A stretch of DNA of 45,107 nucleotides from Nonomuraea corallina (GCF_027620315.1 NZ_JAPNNL010000040.1:1-45107), one strand, 5' to 3'; shown: positions 7,513 to 16,209, counted from the first letter of the stretch. Numbers and translations: made by a program. The notes: generated by a model from the letters alone, not told the origin.

Positions 7513-10248
7513 TCACACGAGCGACGAGTAGGCCACCACGCCCCGGCGCATCCCGTCGACGGCCTTCGTCGCGGTCTGCTTGATCGCGCTGCCGGGCGGG
7601 GCCGCGTCGCCGAGCTGGCCCAGCAGGTCCATCAGCTGCTTGATCCAGCGCACGAAGTCGCCGGCGGCCAGCTCGCCGCCGTTGACGCCGTCCATCAGCA
7701 CCGCGTCGAGGCTGTGGCCCTTCGTCCACCGGAACGCCGCCCACGCGAACCCCAGGTCGGGCTCGCGGATGGTGGACAGTCCGTGGTCGGCCTCGATGCC
7801 CTCCAGCTCGCCCCACAGCCGGGTCATGGCCGTCAGCGCGTCCTGCGCCCGCCCGGCGGGGATCTTGGGCCGGCGGGCGTCGTCGGACTGGCGCGACTCG
7901 AACACCAGCGCCGACACGCACGCCGCCAGCTCGGCCGGGTCGAGCTCCTCCCACAGGCCGCTGCGCAGGCACTCCGCGGTCAGCAGGTCGAGCTCGGTGT
8001 AGAGGCGGCCCAGGCGGCGGCCCTCGTCGGTGACGTGCTCGCCGTCGAGGTAGCCGAGCTGCCCCAGCACCGTGCAGATGCGGTCGAAGGTACGCGAGAT
8101 GACGTGGGAGCGGCCCTCCACGCGCCGGCGCAGCCCCTGGGTCTCGCGCAGCAGCTTGTGGTAGCGCTCGGCCCAGCGGGCGTGGTCCTCCCGCTCGTCG
8201 CAGCCGTGGCAGGGATGCTGGCGGATGCGCCTGCGCAGGTCGTTGACCTCCTCGTCCTCCATCGCGTGGTCGCGCGCCCTGAGCGGCTTGCCCAGGTCGC
8301 GGTCGCCGAGCTTGGCGAGCAGGGTGGAGACCAGGTCGGCCCGCTCCTTCGGCGAGCGGCCGTTGAAGTTCTTCGGGATGCGGACCTTCTCCAGCGGCTC
8401 CACCGGGACCGGGAAGTCGGCCGGGTCGAGGCGCTTGACCTGCTTGCCGATGGTGAGCACCAGCGGCGTCGGCCCGGTCGCCGCCGACCGGTTGCGCGGG
8501 TTGCGACCGGGGTCGAGCACGATCGCCAGCCCGGCCCGCCGCCCGCCGGGCACCCGGATCACGTCGCCGGGCTGCAGCGCCTCCAGCGAGCGCACCGCCG
8601 CCGCGCGCCGGGCCGCGCCGCGCTGGCGGGCCAGGTCGGCCTCCCGGTCGGACAGCCGCCTGCGCAGCGTCGCGTACTCGCCGAAGTCGCCCAGGTGGCA
8701 GGTCATCGCCTCCTGGTAGCCCTCCAGCGCCTCCTCCTGCTTGCGCAGCTGCTTGGCCAGCCCGACGACCGCCCGGTCGGCCTGGAACTGCGCGAACGAC
8801 TCCTCCAGCAGCGCCCTGGCCCGCTCCCGCCCGAACTGGCCGACGAGGTTGACCGCCATGTTGTACGAGGGCTGGAAGCTGGAGCGCAGCGGGTAGGTGC
8901 GGGTGCCGGCCAGGCCCGCCACCGACAGCGGGTCCATGGACGGCTGCCACAGCACCACGGCGTGGCCCTCGACGTCGATGCCGCGCCGCCCGGCCCGGCC
9001 GGTGAGCTGGGTGTACTCGCCGGGGGTGAGGTCGGCGTGGGTCTCGCCGTTCCACTTGTCGAGCTTCTCGATGACCACGCTGCGGGCCGGCATGTTGATG
9101 CCCAGGGCCAGCGTCTCGGTCGCGAACACCGCCTTGACCAGGCCGCGGGTGAACAGCTCCTCCACGACCTCCTTGAACGCCGGGAGCATGCCCGCGTGGT
9201 GGGCCGCCAGCCCCCGCTCCAGGCAGTCGCGCCACTCCAGATAGCCCAGCACCGCCAGGTCCTCGTCGGGCAGGTGGGCGGTGCGCTCGTCGACCAGCTG
9301 GCGGATCTCGTGGCGCTCCCGCTCGGTCGTCAGCCGGATGCCCGCGTACAGGCACTGCTGGACGGCCGCCTGGCAGCCCGCGCGGGAGAAGATGAAGGTG
9401 ATCGCGGGCAGCAGGCCCTCGGCGTCGAGCTTCTCGATCACCTGAGCCCGGTCGGCCGGCCTGCCCCGCGACGGCCGGCCGTAGCCGCGCCCGCGGCGGC
9501 CGGCCAGCAGCCGCTCGGCGTCGCGGGTGACCCGCATCAGCGTCGGGTTGATGCGCGGCACGTCGTCGTCGGGCAGGAACAGGTCGTAGATCCGGTTGCC
9601 GACCATCATGTGCTGCCACAGCGGAACCGGGCGGTGCTCGTCGACGATCACGGTGGTGTCGCCGCGCACCTCGCCGAGCCACTCGCCGAACTCCTCGGCG
9701 TTGCTGACCGTCGCCGACAGCGCCACCAGCCGGACCGACTCCGGCAGGTGGATGATGACCTCTTCCCAGACCGCGCCGCGGAACCGGTCGGCCAGGTAGT
9801 GGACCTCGTCCATGACGGCGAAGCCGAGCCCGGCCAGCGTGGCCGACCCGGCGTAGAGCATGTTGCGCAGCACCTCGGTCGTCATGACGACGATGGGCGC
9901 CTCGCCGTTGATGCTGTTGTCGCCGGTCAGCAGGCCGACCTTGGCGGTGCCGTACCGTTTGACCAGGTCGTTGTACTTCTGGTTGGACAACGCCTTGATC
10001 GGGGTGGTGTAGAAGCACTTGCGGCCCTGCTCCAGGGCCAGATGGACGGCGAACTCGCCGACGACCGTCTTGCCCGACCCGGTCGGGGCCGCCACCAGCA
10101 CGCCGTCGCCCGCCTCCAGCGCCCGGCAGGCGTCGATCTGGAAGTCGTCGAGCTCGAACTCGTACAGGCCCCGGAACGACCGCAGAGCGGGGGCGTCTCC
10201 CGGGTATTTCTGACGGAAGGCCGCGTAGCGTTCCGCTGGCGTTGTCAT
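7513..10248 (-). CDS. helY: SKI2/Mtr4-like DEVH-box RNA helicase
   Basis: A 911-aa superfamily 2 helicase of the Ski2/HelY group. Walker A APTGSGKT is at 54-61, the DEVH box at 147-150 and SAT at 178-180. The helicase C domain contains AGRAGRRGID (motif VI QLTGRAGRRG). It is followed by a long C-terminal region with an RRXRQHPCHGCDERE cysteine segment and a helical domain (DSHCT-like). Full length for the family. TAGGCT (10256-10261) lies 7 nt before ATG 10248, suggesting its own leaderless promoter although it follows the tat genes on the same strand. Position downstream of tatC matches Rv2092c. Likely role: unwinding structured RNA for turnover. Confidence 0.94.
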   Translation of the reverse strand: MTTPAERYAAFRQKYPGDAPALRSFRGLYEFELDDFQIDACRALEAGDGVLVAAPTGSGKTVVGEFAVHLALEQGRKCFYTTPIKALSNQKYNDLVKRYGTAKVGLLTGDNSINGEAPIVVMTTEVLRNMLYAGSATLAGLGFAVMDEVHYLADRFRGAVWEEVIIHLPESVRLVALSATVSNAEEFGEWLGEVRGDTTVIVDEHRPVPLWQHMMVGNRIYDLFLPDDDVPRINPTLMRVTRDAERLLAGRRGRGYGRPSRGRPADRAQVIEKLDAEGLLPAITFIFSRAGCQAAVQQCLYAGIRLTTERERHEIRQLVDERTAHLPDEDLAVLGYLEWRDCLERGLAAHHAGMLPAFKEVVEELFTRGLVKAVFATETLALGINMPARSVVIEKLDKWNGETHADLTPGEYTQLTGRAGRRGIDVEGHAVVLWQPSMDPLSVAGLAGTRTYPLRSSFQPSYNMAVNLVGQFGRERARALLEESFAQFQADRAVVGLAKQLRKQEEALEGYQEAMTCHLGDFGEYATLRRRLSDREADLARQRGAARRAAAVRSLEALQPGDVIRVPGGRRAGLAIVLDPGRNPRNRSAATGPTPLVLTIGKQVKRLDPADFPVPVEPLEKVRIPKNFNGRSPKERADLVSTLLAKLGDRDLGKPLRARDHAMEDEEVNDLRRRIRQHPCHGCDEREDHARWAERYHKLLRETQGLRRRVEGRSHVISRTFDRICTVLGQLGYLDGEHVTDEGRRLGRLYTELDLLTAECLRSGLWEELDPAELAACVSALVFESRQSDDARRPKIPAGRAQDALTAMTRLWGELEGIEADHGLSTIREPDLGFAWAAFRWTKGHSLDAVLMDGVNGGELAAGDFVRWIKQLMDLLGQLGDAAPPGSAIKQTATKAVDGMRRGVVAYSSLV

Positions 10249-10255
10249 AGTCGCC

Positions 10256-10261
10256 AGCCTA
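10256..10261 (-). promoter_or_regulatory. -10 element for helY (leaderless)
   Basis: On the minus strand TAGGCT is followed by 7 nt and then ATG 10248, with no RBS between. The lipid-kinase stop is 81 nt upstream of helY, leaving room for this separate promoter. Confidence 0.5.
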
Positions 10262-10329
10262 CCGAAACCGCCATTCCGGTCAGCCCTCGCGGTGATCGCT
10301 TCCGGCCGACCGCCTTTACAAAGTACGGC

Positions 10330-11217
10330 TCAGGTGAGGACGGTCAGCGCCCCCGGCCGCACCTCGCAGGTGACCGGCCCGGGCCCGATCCGTTCGCCGT
10401 CGGCGTAGGCCACCACGCCGGGCGCCTCCAGCCGCACGCTCCTGGCCCGGCGGACGGTGACGGCCCGGTGGCCCACGTGGGTGCCCCGGTAGACGCTGGG
10501 GAACACGCGCAGGAACTCGGCCTTGCCCACCGCCTCCACCATCACCACGTCCAGCAGCCCGTCGTCGGGCACCGCGTCCGGGCACACCCGCATCCCCGCC
10601 CCGTAGGAGCAGGTGTTGCCCACGGCCACGAGCATCGCCTCCCGCTCGTACGGCTCGCCGTCGTCGAGCGTGACCCGGAACGGGATCGGCTCGAAGGAGC
10701 GCAGCTCCTGCGCGGTGGCCAGCAGGTAGCGGGCCGTGCCGGACGGCCAGGTCAGCCGGTTGGCGCGCTCGTTCACCCGCGAGTCGAACCCGCAGCACAC
10801 CACCCCGGCGAACAACTCCTCGCCGGCGTCGGTGCTGATCCGGCCGGCGTCGACGGATCGCGTCCGCATCCGCAGGATCGCCCCGGCGGCGGCGATCGGG
10901 TCCTTGCTCGGGACGCCGAGGGCGGCCGCGATGTCGTTGCCGGTCCCCGCCGGGATGATGCCGAGCGGCACGTCGGTGCCGTTCACGGCCTGCACGGCGA
11001 GGTGGACCAGGCCGTCTCCGCCGAAGGCGACGAGCGCGTCGGGCCGCTCGGCGACCGCGAGGCAGGCCCGGTCGAGCGCGTCGGCGGCGTCGTCGCCGAC
11101 GATCACCGACAGCTCGGCGCCGCCCGCGCGCAGCCTGCGGGCGACGGGCTCCAGCAGGCGGAGCGTCCTTCCGCCGCGCGCGGTGGGGTTGACCAGCAGG
11201 GCGAGATGGGGGGCCAC
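10330..11217 (-). CDS. Diacylglycerol/lipid kinase family protein
   Basis: A 295-aa DAGK_cat/YegS-type ATP-dependent lipid kinase. It starts with the nucleotide-binding segment LLVNPTARGGRTLRL. The family signature FGGDGLVHLAVQAV and the glycine-rich IIPAGTGNDIAAALG follow. The C-terminal beta-sandwich contains GFDSRVNERAN, PDDGLLDVVMVEAV and YADGERIGPGPV. A membrane lipid such as diacylglycerol or phosphatidylinositol precursor is the likely substrate, but it cannot be read from sequence. GTG 11217 is supported by a TAGGTT -10 eight nt upstream; GGAGG is too close to serve as a normal RBS. It lies 18 nt after tatC on the same strand. Confidence 0.9.
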   Translation of the reverse strand: MAPHLALLVNPTARGGRTLRLLEPVARRLRAGGAELSVIVGDDAADALDRACLAVAERPDALVAFGGDGLVHLAVQAVNGTDVPLGIIPAGTGNDIAAALGVPSKDPIAAAGAILRMRTRSVDAGRISTDAGEELFAGVVCCGFDSRVNERANRLTWPSGTARYLLATAQELRSFEPIPFRVTLDDGEPYEREAMLVAVGNTCSYGAGMRVCPDAVPDDGLLDVVMVEAVGKAEFLRVFPSVYRGTHVGHRAVTVRRARSVRLEAPGVVAYADGERIGPGPVTCEVRPGALTVLT

Positions 11218-11225
11218 GCCTCCGG

Positions 11226-11231
11226 AACCTA
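11226..11231 (-). promoter_or_regulatory. -10 element for the lipid kinase (leaderless)
   Basis: TAGGTT on the minus strand is followed by 8 nt and GTG 11217. It sits inside the 18-nt gap after the tatC stop, so the kinase may be made both by read-through and from its own start point. Confidence 0.45.
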
Positions 11232-11235
11232 CCGC

Positions 11236-12108
11236 CTACCGGGCGGTTCCGGAATCCTCTTCCAGCGTCTTGTCGGCGAGGTCGGGGCCGAGCGGCGAGG
11301 CCTCGTCGTCGGACAGGTGATCGAACTCGCTGGCCGGCTGCCGCTTCTCGCGCAGGTACATGAACAGCTCCGCCGCCGCGAACAGCACGATCATCGGCGC
11401 GGCCAGGGCCATCATGGTGATCGGGTCGCCGCCGGGGGTGACGACCGCGCCGAAGACGAACATCAGGAAGATGACCAGCCGCCGGTGCTTGGCGACCGTG
11501 GCGTGCGGCAGCACCCCGATCAGGTTGAGGAACACCAGCAGCAGCGGCAGCTCGAACGACACCCCGAAGATCAGCAGCATGATCAGGACGTAGTCGAGAT
11601 ACTGGTCGATCGCGATGGTCGCGACCGTGCCCTCGAGGCTGAAGCCGAGCAGGAAGCCCAGCGCGGTGTCCATGATGAGGTAGGACAGCGCCGCGCCCAC
11701 GGCGAACAGGGGCACGGCCAGTCCCAGGAAGGTCATCGTGTAGCGCTTCTCGGCGCGATAGAGCGCGGGCGTGACGAACGCCCAGATCTGGTAGAGCCAG
11801 ACCGGCGACGCCAGCACCAGGCCCACCATCAGCGAGATCTTCAGCGTGATGAAGAACGACGAGAAGATGCCGTTGTAGGTCAGGCTGCACTCGCCGGTGA
11901 GCTGGTGTGACTGCGTCGTGGAGCAGTAGGGCTCCTTGAGCACCTCCCACACCGGCCCGGACACGATCCAGCCGAGCATCACGCCCACCGCGACGGCCGC
12001 CAGCGCGATCAGCAGGCGGTTGCGCAGCTCACGGAGATGGTCCATGAGCGGCATCCGGCCCTCGGAGTCGCGCTCCGGCTTGGGCCGTGACCGTTTCAGC
12101 AGCGCCAT
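11236..12108 (-). CDS. tatC: Twin-arginine translocase subunit TatC
   Basis: The polytopic receptor/core subunit of the Tat pathway, which exports folded proteins. The 290-aa sequence carries the family N-terminus MPLMDHLRELRNRLL, the periplasmic loop after helix 1, and SPVWLYQIWAFVTPALYRAEKR. Further helices lead to the VLPHATVAKHRRLVIFLMFV stretch of helix 5 and VTPGGDPITMMALAAPM. About six transmembrane helices are visible, with a charged, variable C-terminal tail. RBS AGGA precedes ATG 12108. It follows tatA by 30 nt in the pafBC-tatAC operon, the arrangement of Rv2093c-Rv2096c. Confidence 0.96.
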   Translation of the reverse strand: MALLKRSRPKPERDSEGRMPLMDHLRELRNRLLIALAAVAVGVMLGWIVSGPVWEVLKEPYCSTTQSHQLTGECSLTYNGIFSSFFITLKISLMVGLVLASPVWLYQIWAFVTPALYRAEKRYTMTFLGLAVPLFAVGAALSYLIMDTALGFLLGFSLEGTVATIAIDQYLDYVLIMLLIFGVSFELPLLLVFLNLIGVLPHATVAKHRRLVIFLMFVFGAVVTPGGDPITMMALAAPMIVLFAAAELFMYLREKRQPASEFDHLSDDEASPLGPDLADKTLEEDSGTAR

Positions 12109-12138
12109 CGATGAGTCCTGGGGACTAGGGGACGGTGA

Positions 12139-12456
12139 TCAGGGACGCTTGTCGGCCTGCGCCGCGGCGCGCAGGCGCGCGGCCTGCTCCTCCAGCTTGC
12201 GGGCCTGCTCCTCGGCCGACAGCTCCGGCGCGGGCGCGGCGTGCAGCTGCGGCGGGGGCGCCGGCTGCGCCTGCGGCTGGGCCTGCACCACGGTCGCCTT
12301 GTTGTCGTCGTCGTCATCGTTGAGCTTGCTGGTCTCGGCCTTGAAGATGCGCAGGGACCGGCCGACGCCACGGGCGAGGTCCGGCAGCTTCTTGGCCCCG
12401 AACAGCAGGACCAAGGCCACTAGGATCAGGATGATCTCCGGAGGTCCCAAGTTCAT
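12139..12456 (-). CDS. tatA: Twin-arginine translocase subunit TatA
   Basis: Pore-forming Tat subunit, 105 aa. A short N-terminal membrane helix (PPEIILILVALVLLFGAKKL) with the invariant FG hinge leads to the amphipathic helix LPDLARGVGRSLRIFKAET. A low-complexity Asp, then Pro/Gln/Ala-rich, cytoplasmic tail and a C-terminal Glu/Lys/Arg helix follow. RBS AAGGA sits 6 nt from ATG 12456. It is co-oriented with and immediately upstream of tatC. No tatB is seen in the window. Confidence 0.95.
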   Translation of the reverse strand: MNLGPPEIILILVALVLLFGAKKLPDLARGVGRSLRIFKAETSKLNDDDDDNKATVVQAQPQAQPAPPPQLHAAPAPELSAEEQARKLEEQAARLRAAAQADKRP

Positions 12457-12525
12457 GTGACGTCCTTCATGGTGAGAGCGAGGTGCGGTCTTTCCTCACG
12501 ATCGTACGCTGCCAAGGGCGCTGCC

Positions 12526-12681
12526 TCATCCCCCAGCGTCCTCTTTGCGATGGAATTGATGGCGAACATGAGTAATCGTCCTGTTCAACTCGGCCGCCGC
12601 GCTGGTGACCCGGGCCGCCGCGACCCCGAGGACGGCCACACCGGCCACACCGAGCCCGATCGACACCAGGATCCACGTCAT
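12526..12681 (-). CDS. Small single-pass membrane protein between pafC and tatA
   Basis: A 51-aa frame starts at ATG 12681. Its ATG overlaps the pafC stop (ATGA), indicating translational coupling. It begins MTWILVSIGLGVAGVAVLGV, one clear N-terminal membrane helix, then a short amphipathic segment and a basic/acidic tail (HRKEDAGG). Size and topology resemble TatA/TatB-like single-helix proteins, but no FG hinge is present, so no Tat role is claimed. It lies between two conserved genes in the same operon, which supports it being real. Confidence 0.75.
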   Translation of the reverse strand: MTWILVSIGLGVAGVAVLGVAAARVTSAAAELNRTITHVRHQFHRKEDAGG

Positions 12682-13643
12682 GTCTGGCGAGCGTACAGCT
12701 CCAGGGACCGCTCCGCCTCCTCGCGCACCCGTTCGGCCATCCGGAGCGGCGAGACGACCCGGCCGGTGTCGCCCAGCCGCAGCGCCAGTTTGAGTATCCA
12801 GTCGTCGTCGCGGGCGCGCAGCGAGATCCGCAGCCGCCCCTCGCCCAGCTCGGTCACCTGCTCGCACGGGTAGTACTCGGCGACCCACCGCCCGGCGGCG
12901 GTCACCTCCAGCTCCACCAGCGGGTCGGCGGGCGAGGGCCGGAACACGCCCTGGGCGACGTCGATCGGCTCGGCCTCGGCGGGCGGGTTCGCGGGCTCGT
13001 CGAGCACCTCGACGCCGAGCATCCGGTCGAGCCTGAACAGCCGCATCGCCTCGGCGCGGTAGCACCAGCACTCCAGGTAGGTGCGGCCGTCGGCGACGAC
13101 GATCCGCATCGGGTCGACCTCGCGCGGGGTGACCTCGTCGCGGCCCGGCACGTAGTAGCGCAGCGACAGCCGCCGCCGGGAGTTCAGCGCCTCGCGCACC
13201 CGGGGCAGCGCGTCCGGGGCGGCGTCCACGTCGACGGCCACCTGGCTGCTGACGGCGGCGGCCCCCTCGCCGGCGGCCCGCTCCAGCTTGGCCACCACGC
13301 GCGGCAGCGCGTCGCCCCGCACCTCGGCCAGCTCCGGGGTCGCGGCGAGCATGCGCAGCGCCACCAGCAGCGCGCTGGCCTCGTCGATGCCGAGCCGCAG
13401 CGGCCTGGCGATGGTGTCGGCGTTGTCGATGAGGATCTCGCCGCCGTCCCAGGACACGTCGATGAGGTCACCGGGGGTGTGGCCGGGCAGCCCGCACATC
13501 CACACCAGCTGCAGGTCGTCGATGAGCTGCTTCTCGGTCAGCCCGAACACCTCGGCCACCTCGCCGACCTGGGCCCCCGGATGGGACATCAGGTAGGGCA
13601 CGAGAGCCAGCAGCCTCGGCAGCCGGTCGGCGGATCCGCTCAC
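12678..13643 (-). CDS. pafC: WYL-domain regulator PafC
   Basis: The second half of the heterodimeric PafBC activator of the LexA-independent DNA-damage response in mycobacteria. The 321-aa protein has an N-terminal winged-helix region (DRLPRLLALVPYLMSHPG...VAEVFGLTEKQLIDDL), a middle linker, and a WYL domain with RRRLSLRYYVPGRDEVTPREVDP and the conserved YLECWCYRAEAMRLFRLDRM. The C-terminal WCX region is complete. GTG 13643 overlaps the pafB stop by 4 nt (GTGA) and is chosen over longer frames because the WYL family start matches. Its stop overlaps the small membrane-protein gene. Confidence 0.94.
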   Translation of the reverse strand: MSGSADRLPRLLALVPYLMSHPGAQVGEVAEVFGLTEKQLIDDLQLVWMCGLPGHTPGDLIDVSWDGGEILIDNADTIARPLRLGIDEASALLVALRMLAATPELAEVRGDALPRVVAKLERAAGEGAAAVSSQVAVDVDAAPDALPRVREALNSRRRLSLRYYVPGRDEVTPREVDPMRIVVADGRTYLECWCYRAEAMRLFRLDRMLGVEVLDEPANPPAEAEPIDVAQGVFRPSPADPLVELEVTAAGRWVAEYYPCEQVTELGEGRLRISLRARDDDWILKLALRLGDTGRVVSPLRMAERVREEAERSLELYARQT

Positions 13644-14611
13644 GCCAGCGCCCCCTTCAGTCGGCGGATGACGGCTTCGCGCGCGTCGGGCGGCCCGGCC
13701 ACCTCGACGTCGGAGCCGAGGCTGGCCATCCATCCGGCCAGCCGTTCGGGGTCGGTGAAGGGCAGCTCGGCCTCGTCCCAGCCGTCGGCTCCAGGCCGGA
13801 CGGCCCTGGCGAGCTGGCGCAGCCCTTCACAGGTGCCCTGGCGGACGCGCACCACCGCGACGCGCCCACTGGCGGGCTCGTCCGGGAAGGCGACCATGGC
13901 CCGCAGGTCGACGCCCTCGGGCACCTGGACGGAGCCCGGCCTGCCGAAGGTGGTGACGGGGCCGGTGATGCGGCTCAGCCGGAAGGCGCGCGGCGCCTCG
14001 CGGTCCCGGTCGTAGCCCGCGACGTACCACCGGCCGCGGCGGCTCACCACGCCCCACGGCTCGACGGTGCGGGTGTGCACGTTCTCGCTGCCGGCGCCGC
14101 GGTAGTCGAACCTGACCGCCTTGCGGTCGCGCACCGCCTGCCACAGGGCGGGGAAGGCCGGGTCGCGGGTGTCGACCCGCAGCTCCAGCGCCCCTCCCCC
14201 GAGGCCGCCGCCGACGCCGCCGAGCGCGTCGTCGGTGTGGACGCCGCCCGCGCGCAGCTTCAGCAGCGCCCCCGAGGCCGCCTCGGCCAGGCTCGCGCGC
14301 TGCCACACCTGGGCGGCCATGCCGAGCACGGCGGCCTCGTCGGGTTCGAGCGTGATCTCGGGCAGCTCGTAGGACTGCCGCTCGATGCGGTAGCCCGGCT
14401 CGTCCTCCCACGGGTCGCGCACCACGTCGATGGGGATGCCGATCTCGCGCAGCTCGTTCTTGTCGCGCTCGAACATCCGCTGGAACGCCTCGTCGCTGTC
14501 GCGGTCGTAACCGGGCACGGCGTGCCTGATCTGCTCGGCCGGCAGCGGACGACGGGTGGCGAGCAGACAGATCACCAGATTCAGCAACCGCTCGGTCTTC
14601 CGGCGCGACAT
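13640..14611 (-). CDS. pafB: HTH/WYL-domain regulator PafB
   Basis: First gene of the pafB-pafC-tatAC run; 323 aa. The N-terminal DeoR-like winged helix begins MSRRKTERLLNLVICLLATRRPLP and includes FQRMFERDKNELREIGIPI. The WYL domain contains KAVRFDYRGAG, VEPWGVVSRRGRWYVAGYDRDREAPRAFRLSRI (split here) and a WCX tail. PafB with PafC activates DNA-repair genes in mycobacteria; binding of single-stranded DNA by the WYL domain is known for that pair. A strong RBS (GGAGGAGGAG) precedes ATG 14611. Its -10 (TAGCGT) overlaps the -10 of the divergent DUF3866 gene. Confidence 0.95.
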   Translation of the reverse strand: MSRRKTERLLNLVICLLATRRPLPAEQIRHAVPGYDRDSDEAFQRMFERDKNELREIGIPIDVVRDPWEDEPGYRIERQSYELPEITLEPDEAAVLGMAAQVWQRASLAEAASGALLKLRAGGVHTDDALGGVGGGLGGGALELRVDTRDPAFPALWQAVRDRKAVRFDYRGAGSENVHTRTVEPWGVVSRRGRWYVAGYDRDREAPRAFRLSRITGPVTTFGRPGSVQVPEGVDLRAMVAFPDEPASGRVAVVRVRQGTCEGLRQLARAVRPGADGWDEAELPFTDPERLAGWMASLGSDVEVAGPPDAREAVIRRLKGALA

Positions 14612-14632
14612 CCGCTCACTCCTCCTCCAACG

Positions 14633-14642
14633 ACGCTACCCT
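14633..14642. promoter_or_regulatory. Overlapping divergent -10 elements (pafB / DUF3866 gene)
   Basis: ACGCTACCCT reads TACCCT on the plus strand (14637-14642), 6 nt before GTG 14649, giving a leaderless start. On the minus strand it reads TAGCGT (14633-14638), upstream of the pafB RBS. The two elements share two bases, so the two promoters should exclude each other. Confidence 0.5.
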
Positions 14643-14648
14643 GCCCCC

Positions 14649-15752
14649 GTGATCAGATGGCGCAAGGGCGAGGTCATACGGATCCGGCGCGAGTGGCCGG
14701 GAGCGATGGAACTGGATGTCGCCGTCCCCGAGGAGGACGGCCCGCCCGGCTCGGAGCCTGGCGTGCCGTGCCGGGCGCTGGCCTACCCGTCTCTGGTGGG
14801 CCGTCCCGAGCCCGGCGACGAGGTGCTGCTCAACACGACGGCACTCGCGATGGGTCTCGGTACGGGAGGTTACGCCATGGTGGTGGCCGTGCCGAACCGT
14901 TTGCCGGAAGATCCTCAAGGCCCCGGGCACCTGGTGAAGGCTCGCTACACGCCGTTGCAGGCCACGGTGCTGAGCGCGGACGAGCAGGGCTCGCCCTACC
15001 ATGAGGCGCTGCGCGAGGCCGACTCGGTCGACGGGATGCCGGTGGTGGTGGCCGACCTGCACTCGGCGCTGGCGCCGATCCTGTGCGGGCTGTACGCGGC
15101 CGCGGGCCGTTCGGTGCGGGTCGCGTACGTGATGCTCGACGGCGGGGCGCTGCCGGCGTGGTTCTCGATGGCGGCGGCGACGCTGCGGCAGCAGGGCTGG
15201 CTGGCCGGGACGGTCACGGTCGGGCAGGCGTTCGGCGGGGACGTGGAGGCGGTCACCACCCACACGGGCCTGCTGGCGGCCCGCCACGTGCTGGGCGCGG
15301 ACGTGGCCGTCGTCGCGCAGGGGCCCGGCAACCTGGGCTCGGGGACGCGGTGGGGGTTCTCGGGGGTGTCGGCGGGCGAGGCGGTCAACGCGGCCTCGGT
15401 GCTGCTGGGGCGGCCGGTCGCGGCGCTGCGGGTCAGTGAGGGCGACCGGCGCGAGCGGCATTACGGGATCTCCCACCATTCGCTGACCGCCTACGGCAGG
15501 GTGGCGCTGGTCCGCGCCCGGGTGCCGGTGCCGATGCTGCCGGGCGAGTTCGGCCGGCGGGTGCGCGACCAGGCCGAGCTGCTGGCCGTCCGGCACGAGC
15601 TGGTGCCGGTCGAGGTCGACGGCCTGCACGAGGCGCTGCGCGGCTCACCGGTGCGGCTGTCGACCATGGGCCGGGGGCTGGAGGAGGACCTGCCCTACTT
15701 CCTGGCGTCCGCGGCGGCGGGCAGGCTGGCGGCCTCACTGCTGGCGTCGTAG
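14649..15752 (+). CDS. DUF3866 family protein
   Basis: A 367-aa soluble protein of the actinobacterial DUF3866 family, function unknown. It begins MIRWRKGEVIRIRREWPGAMEL. Visible conserved segments: VLLNTTALAMGLGTGGYAMV, VKARYTPLQATVLSADEQ, VVADLHSALAPI, the GNLGSGTRWGFSGVSAGE loop, and HYGISHHSLTAYGRV. No signal peptide or membrane helix is seen. GTG 14649 is chosen from the leaderless -10; an upstream frame extension would run into pafB's promoter. It is divergent from pafB, a common neighbour in actinobacteria. Its 3' end overlaps the convergent DUF3291 gene by 58 nt. Confidence 0.85.
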   Translation: MIRWRKGEVIRIRREWPGAMELDVAVPEEDGPPGSEPGVPCRALAYPSLVGRPEPGDEVLLNTTALAMGLGTGGYAMVVAVPNRLPEDPQGPGHLVKARYTPLQATVLSADEQGSPYHEALREADSVDGMPVVVADLHSALAPILCGLYAAAGRSVRVAYVMLDGGALPAWFSMAAATLRQQGWLAGTVTVGQAFGGDVEAVTTHTGLLAARHVLGADVAVVAQGPGNLGSGTRWGFSGVSAGEAVNAASVLLGRPVAALRVSEGDRRERHYGISHHSLTAYGRVALVRARVPVPMLPGEFGRRVRDQAELLAVRHELVPVEVDGLHEALRGSPVRLSTMGRGLEEDLPYFLASAAAGRLAASLLAS

Positions 15753-16177
15753 GGGTCCCTGAACGTGAACGCCTCGGGGCCGGGGCCTTCGGCCTTGAGG
15801 CGTTCCAGCCGCGCCATCGCCTCCGCGAGCGTCGGGATGACGCCGTCGGGCACCCACCACATCACCATGGTCGGCTCGGCCAGCCGCCGGAACCACTCCC
15901 GGCGGCGGCGCAGCACCTCCAGGTGGCCGCTGCGGTAGACGTAGTTCCACAGCGCGTCGAGGTCCTCCCACACCGAGAAGTTGATCAGCAGGTGGTCGCC
16001 GTAGTCGTGGACCACGGTCGCGGTGGGGTCGGTCTCGCTCTCCTTGAGCCGCCACACGAACCCGGGAGAGCCGTCGGCGAGCGCGTTGATCGGCTCCAGC
16101 AGGGCGACGAACCCGGCGAGCTCGGCCGAGTCGACGGGCGCGCGCAGGTGGGCGAGGTTGAGCTGGGCGAGATGCAT
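15695..16177 (-). CDS. DUF3291 (dimeric alpha/beta-barrel) protein
   Basis: A 160-aa protein of the DUF3291 family, related to dimeric alpha/beta-barrel (antibiotic monooxygenase-like) folds. It opens MHLAQLNLAHLRAP. The typical segments PGFVWRLKES, INFSVWEDLDALWNYVYRSGH and WFRRLAEPTMVMWWVPDG follow. An in-frame GTG at 16201 would add eight residues, but ATG 16177 matches the usual family start. It begins 32 nt after the stop of the HTH regulator on the same strand, so the two are probably one operon. Its tail overlaps the DUF3866 3' end on the other strand. Substrate unknown. Confidence 0.85.
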   Translation of the reverse strand: MHLAQLNLAHLRAPVDSAELAGFVALLEPINALADGSPGFVWRLKESETDPTATVVHDYGDHLLINFSVWEDLDALWNYVYRSGHLEVLRRRREWFRRLAEPTMVMWWVPDGVIPTLAEAMARLERLKAEGPGPEAFTFRDPYDASSEAASLPAAADARK

Positions 16178-16209
16178 GACGTTCAGCGAACCATCCCCCA
16201 CCCTCTATG

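Noticed and set aside
7714..11910. A 1398-codon plus-strand open frame
   Set aside because: It is antisense to helY and the lipid kinase. It reads as His/Arg/Gly/Val-rich low-complexity protein typical of high-GC shadow frames, while the minus-strand genes have full families.
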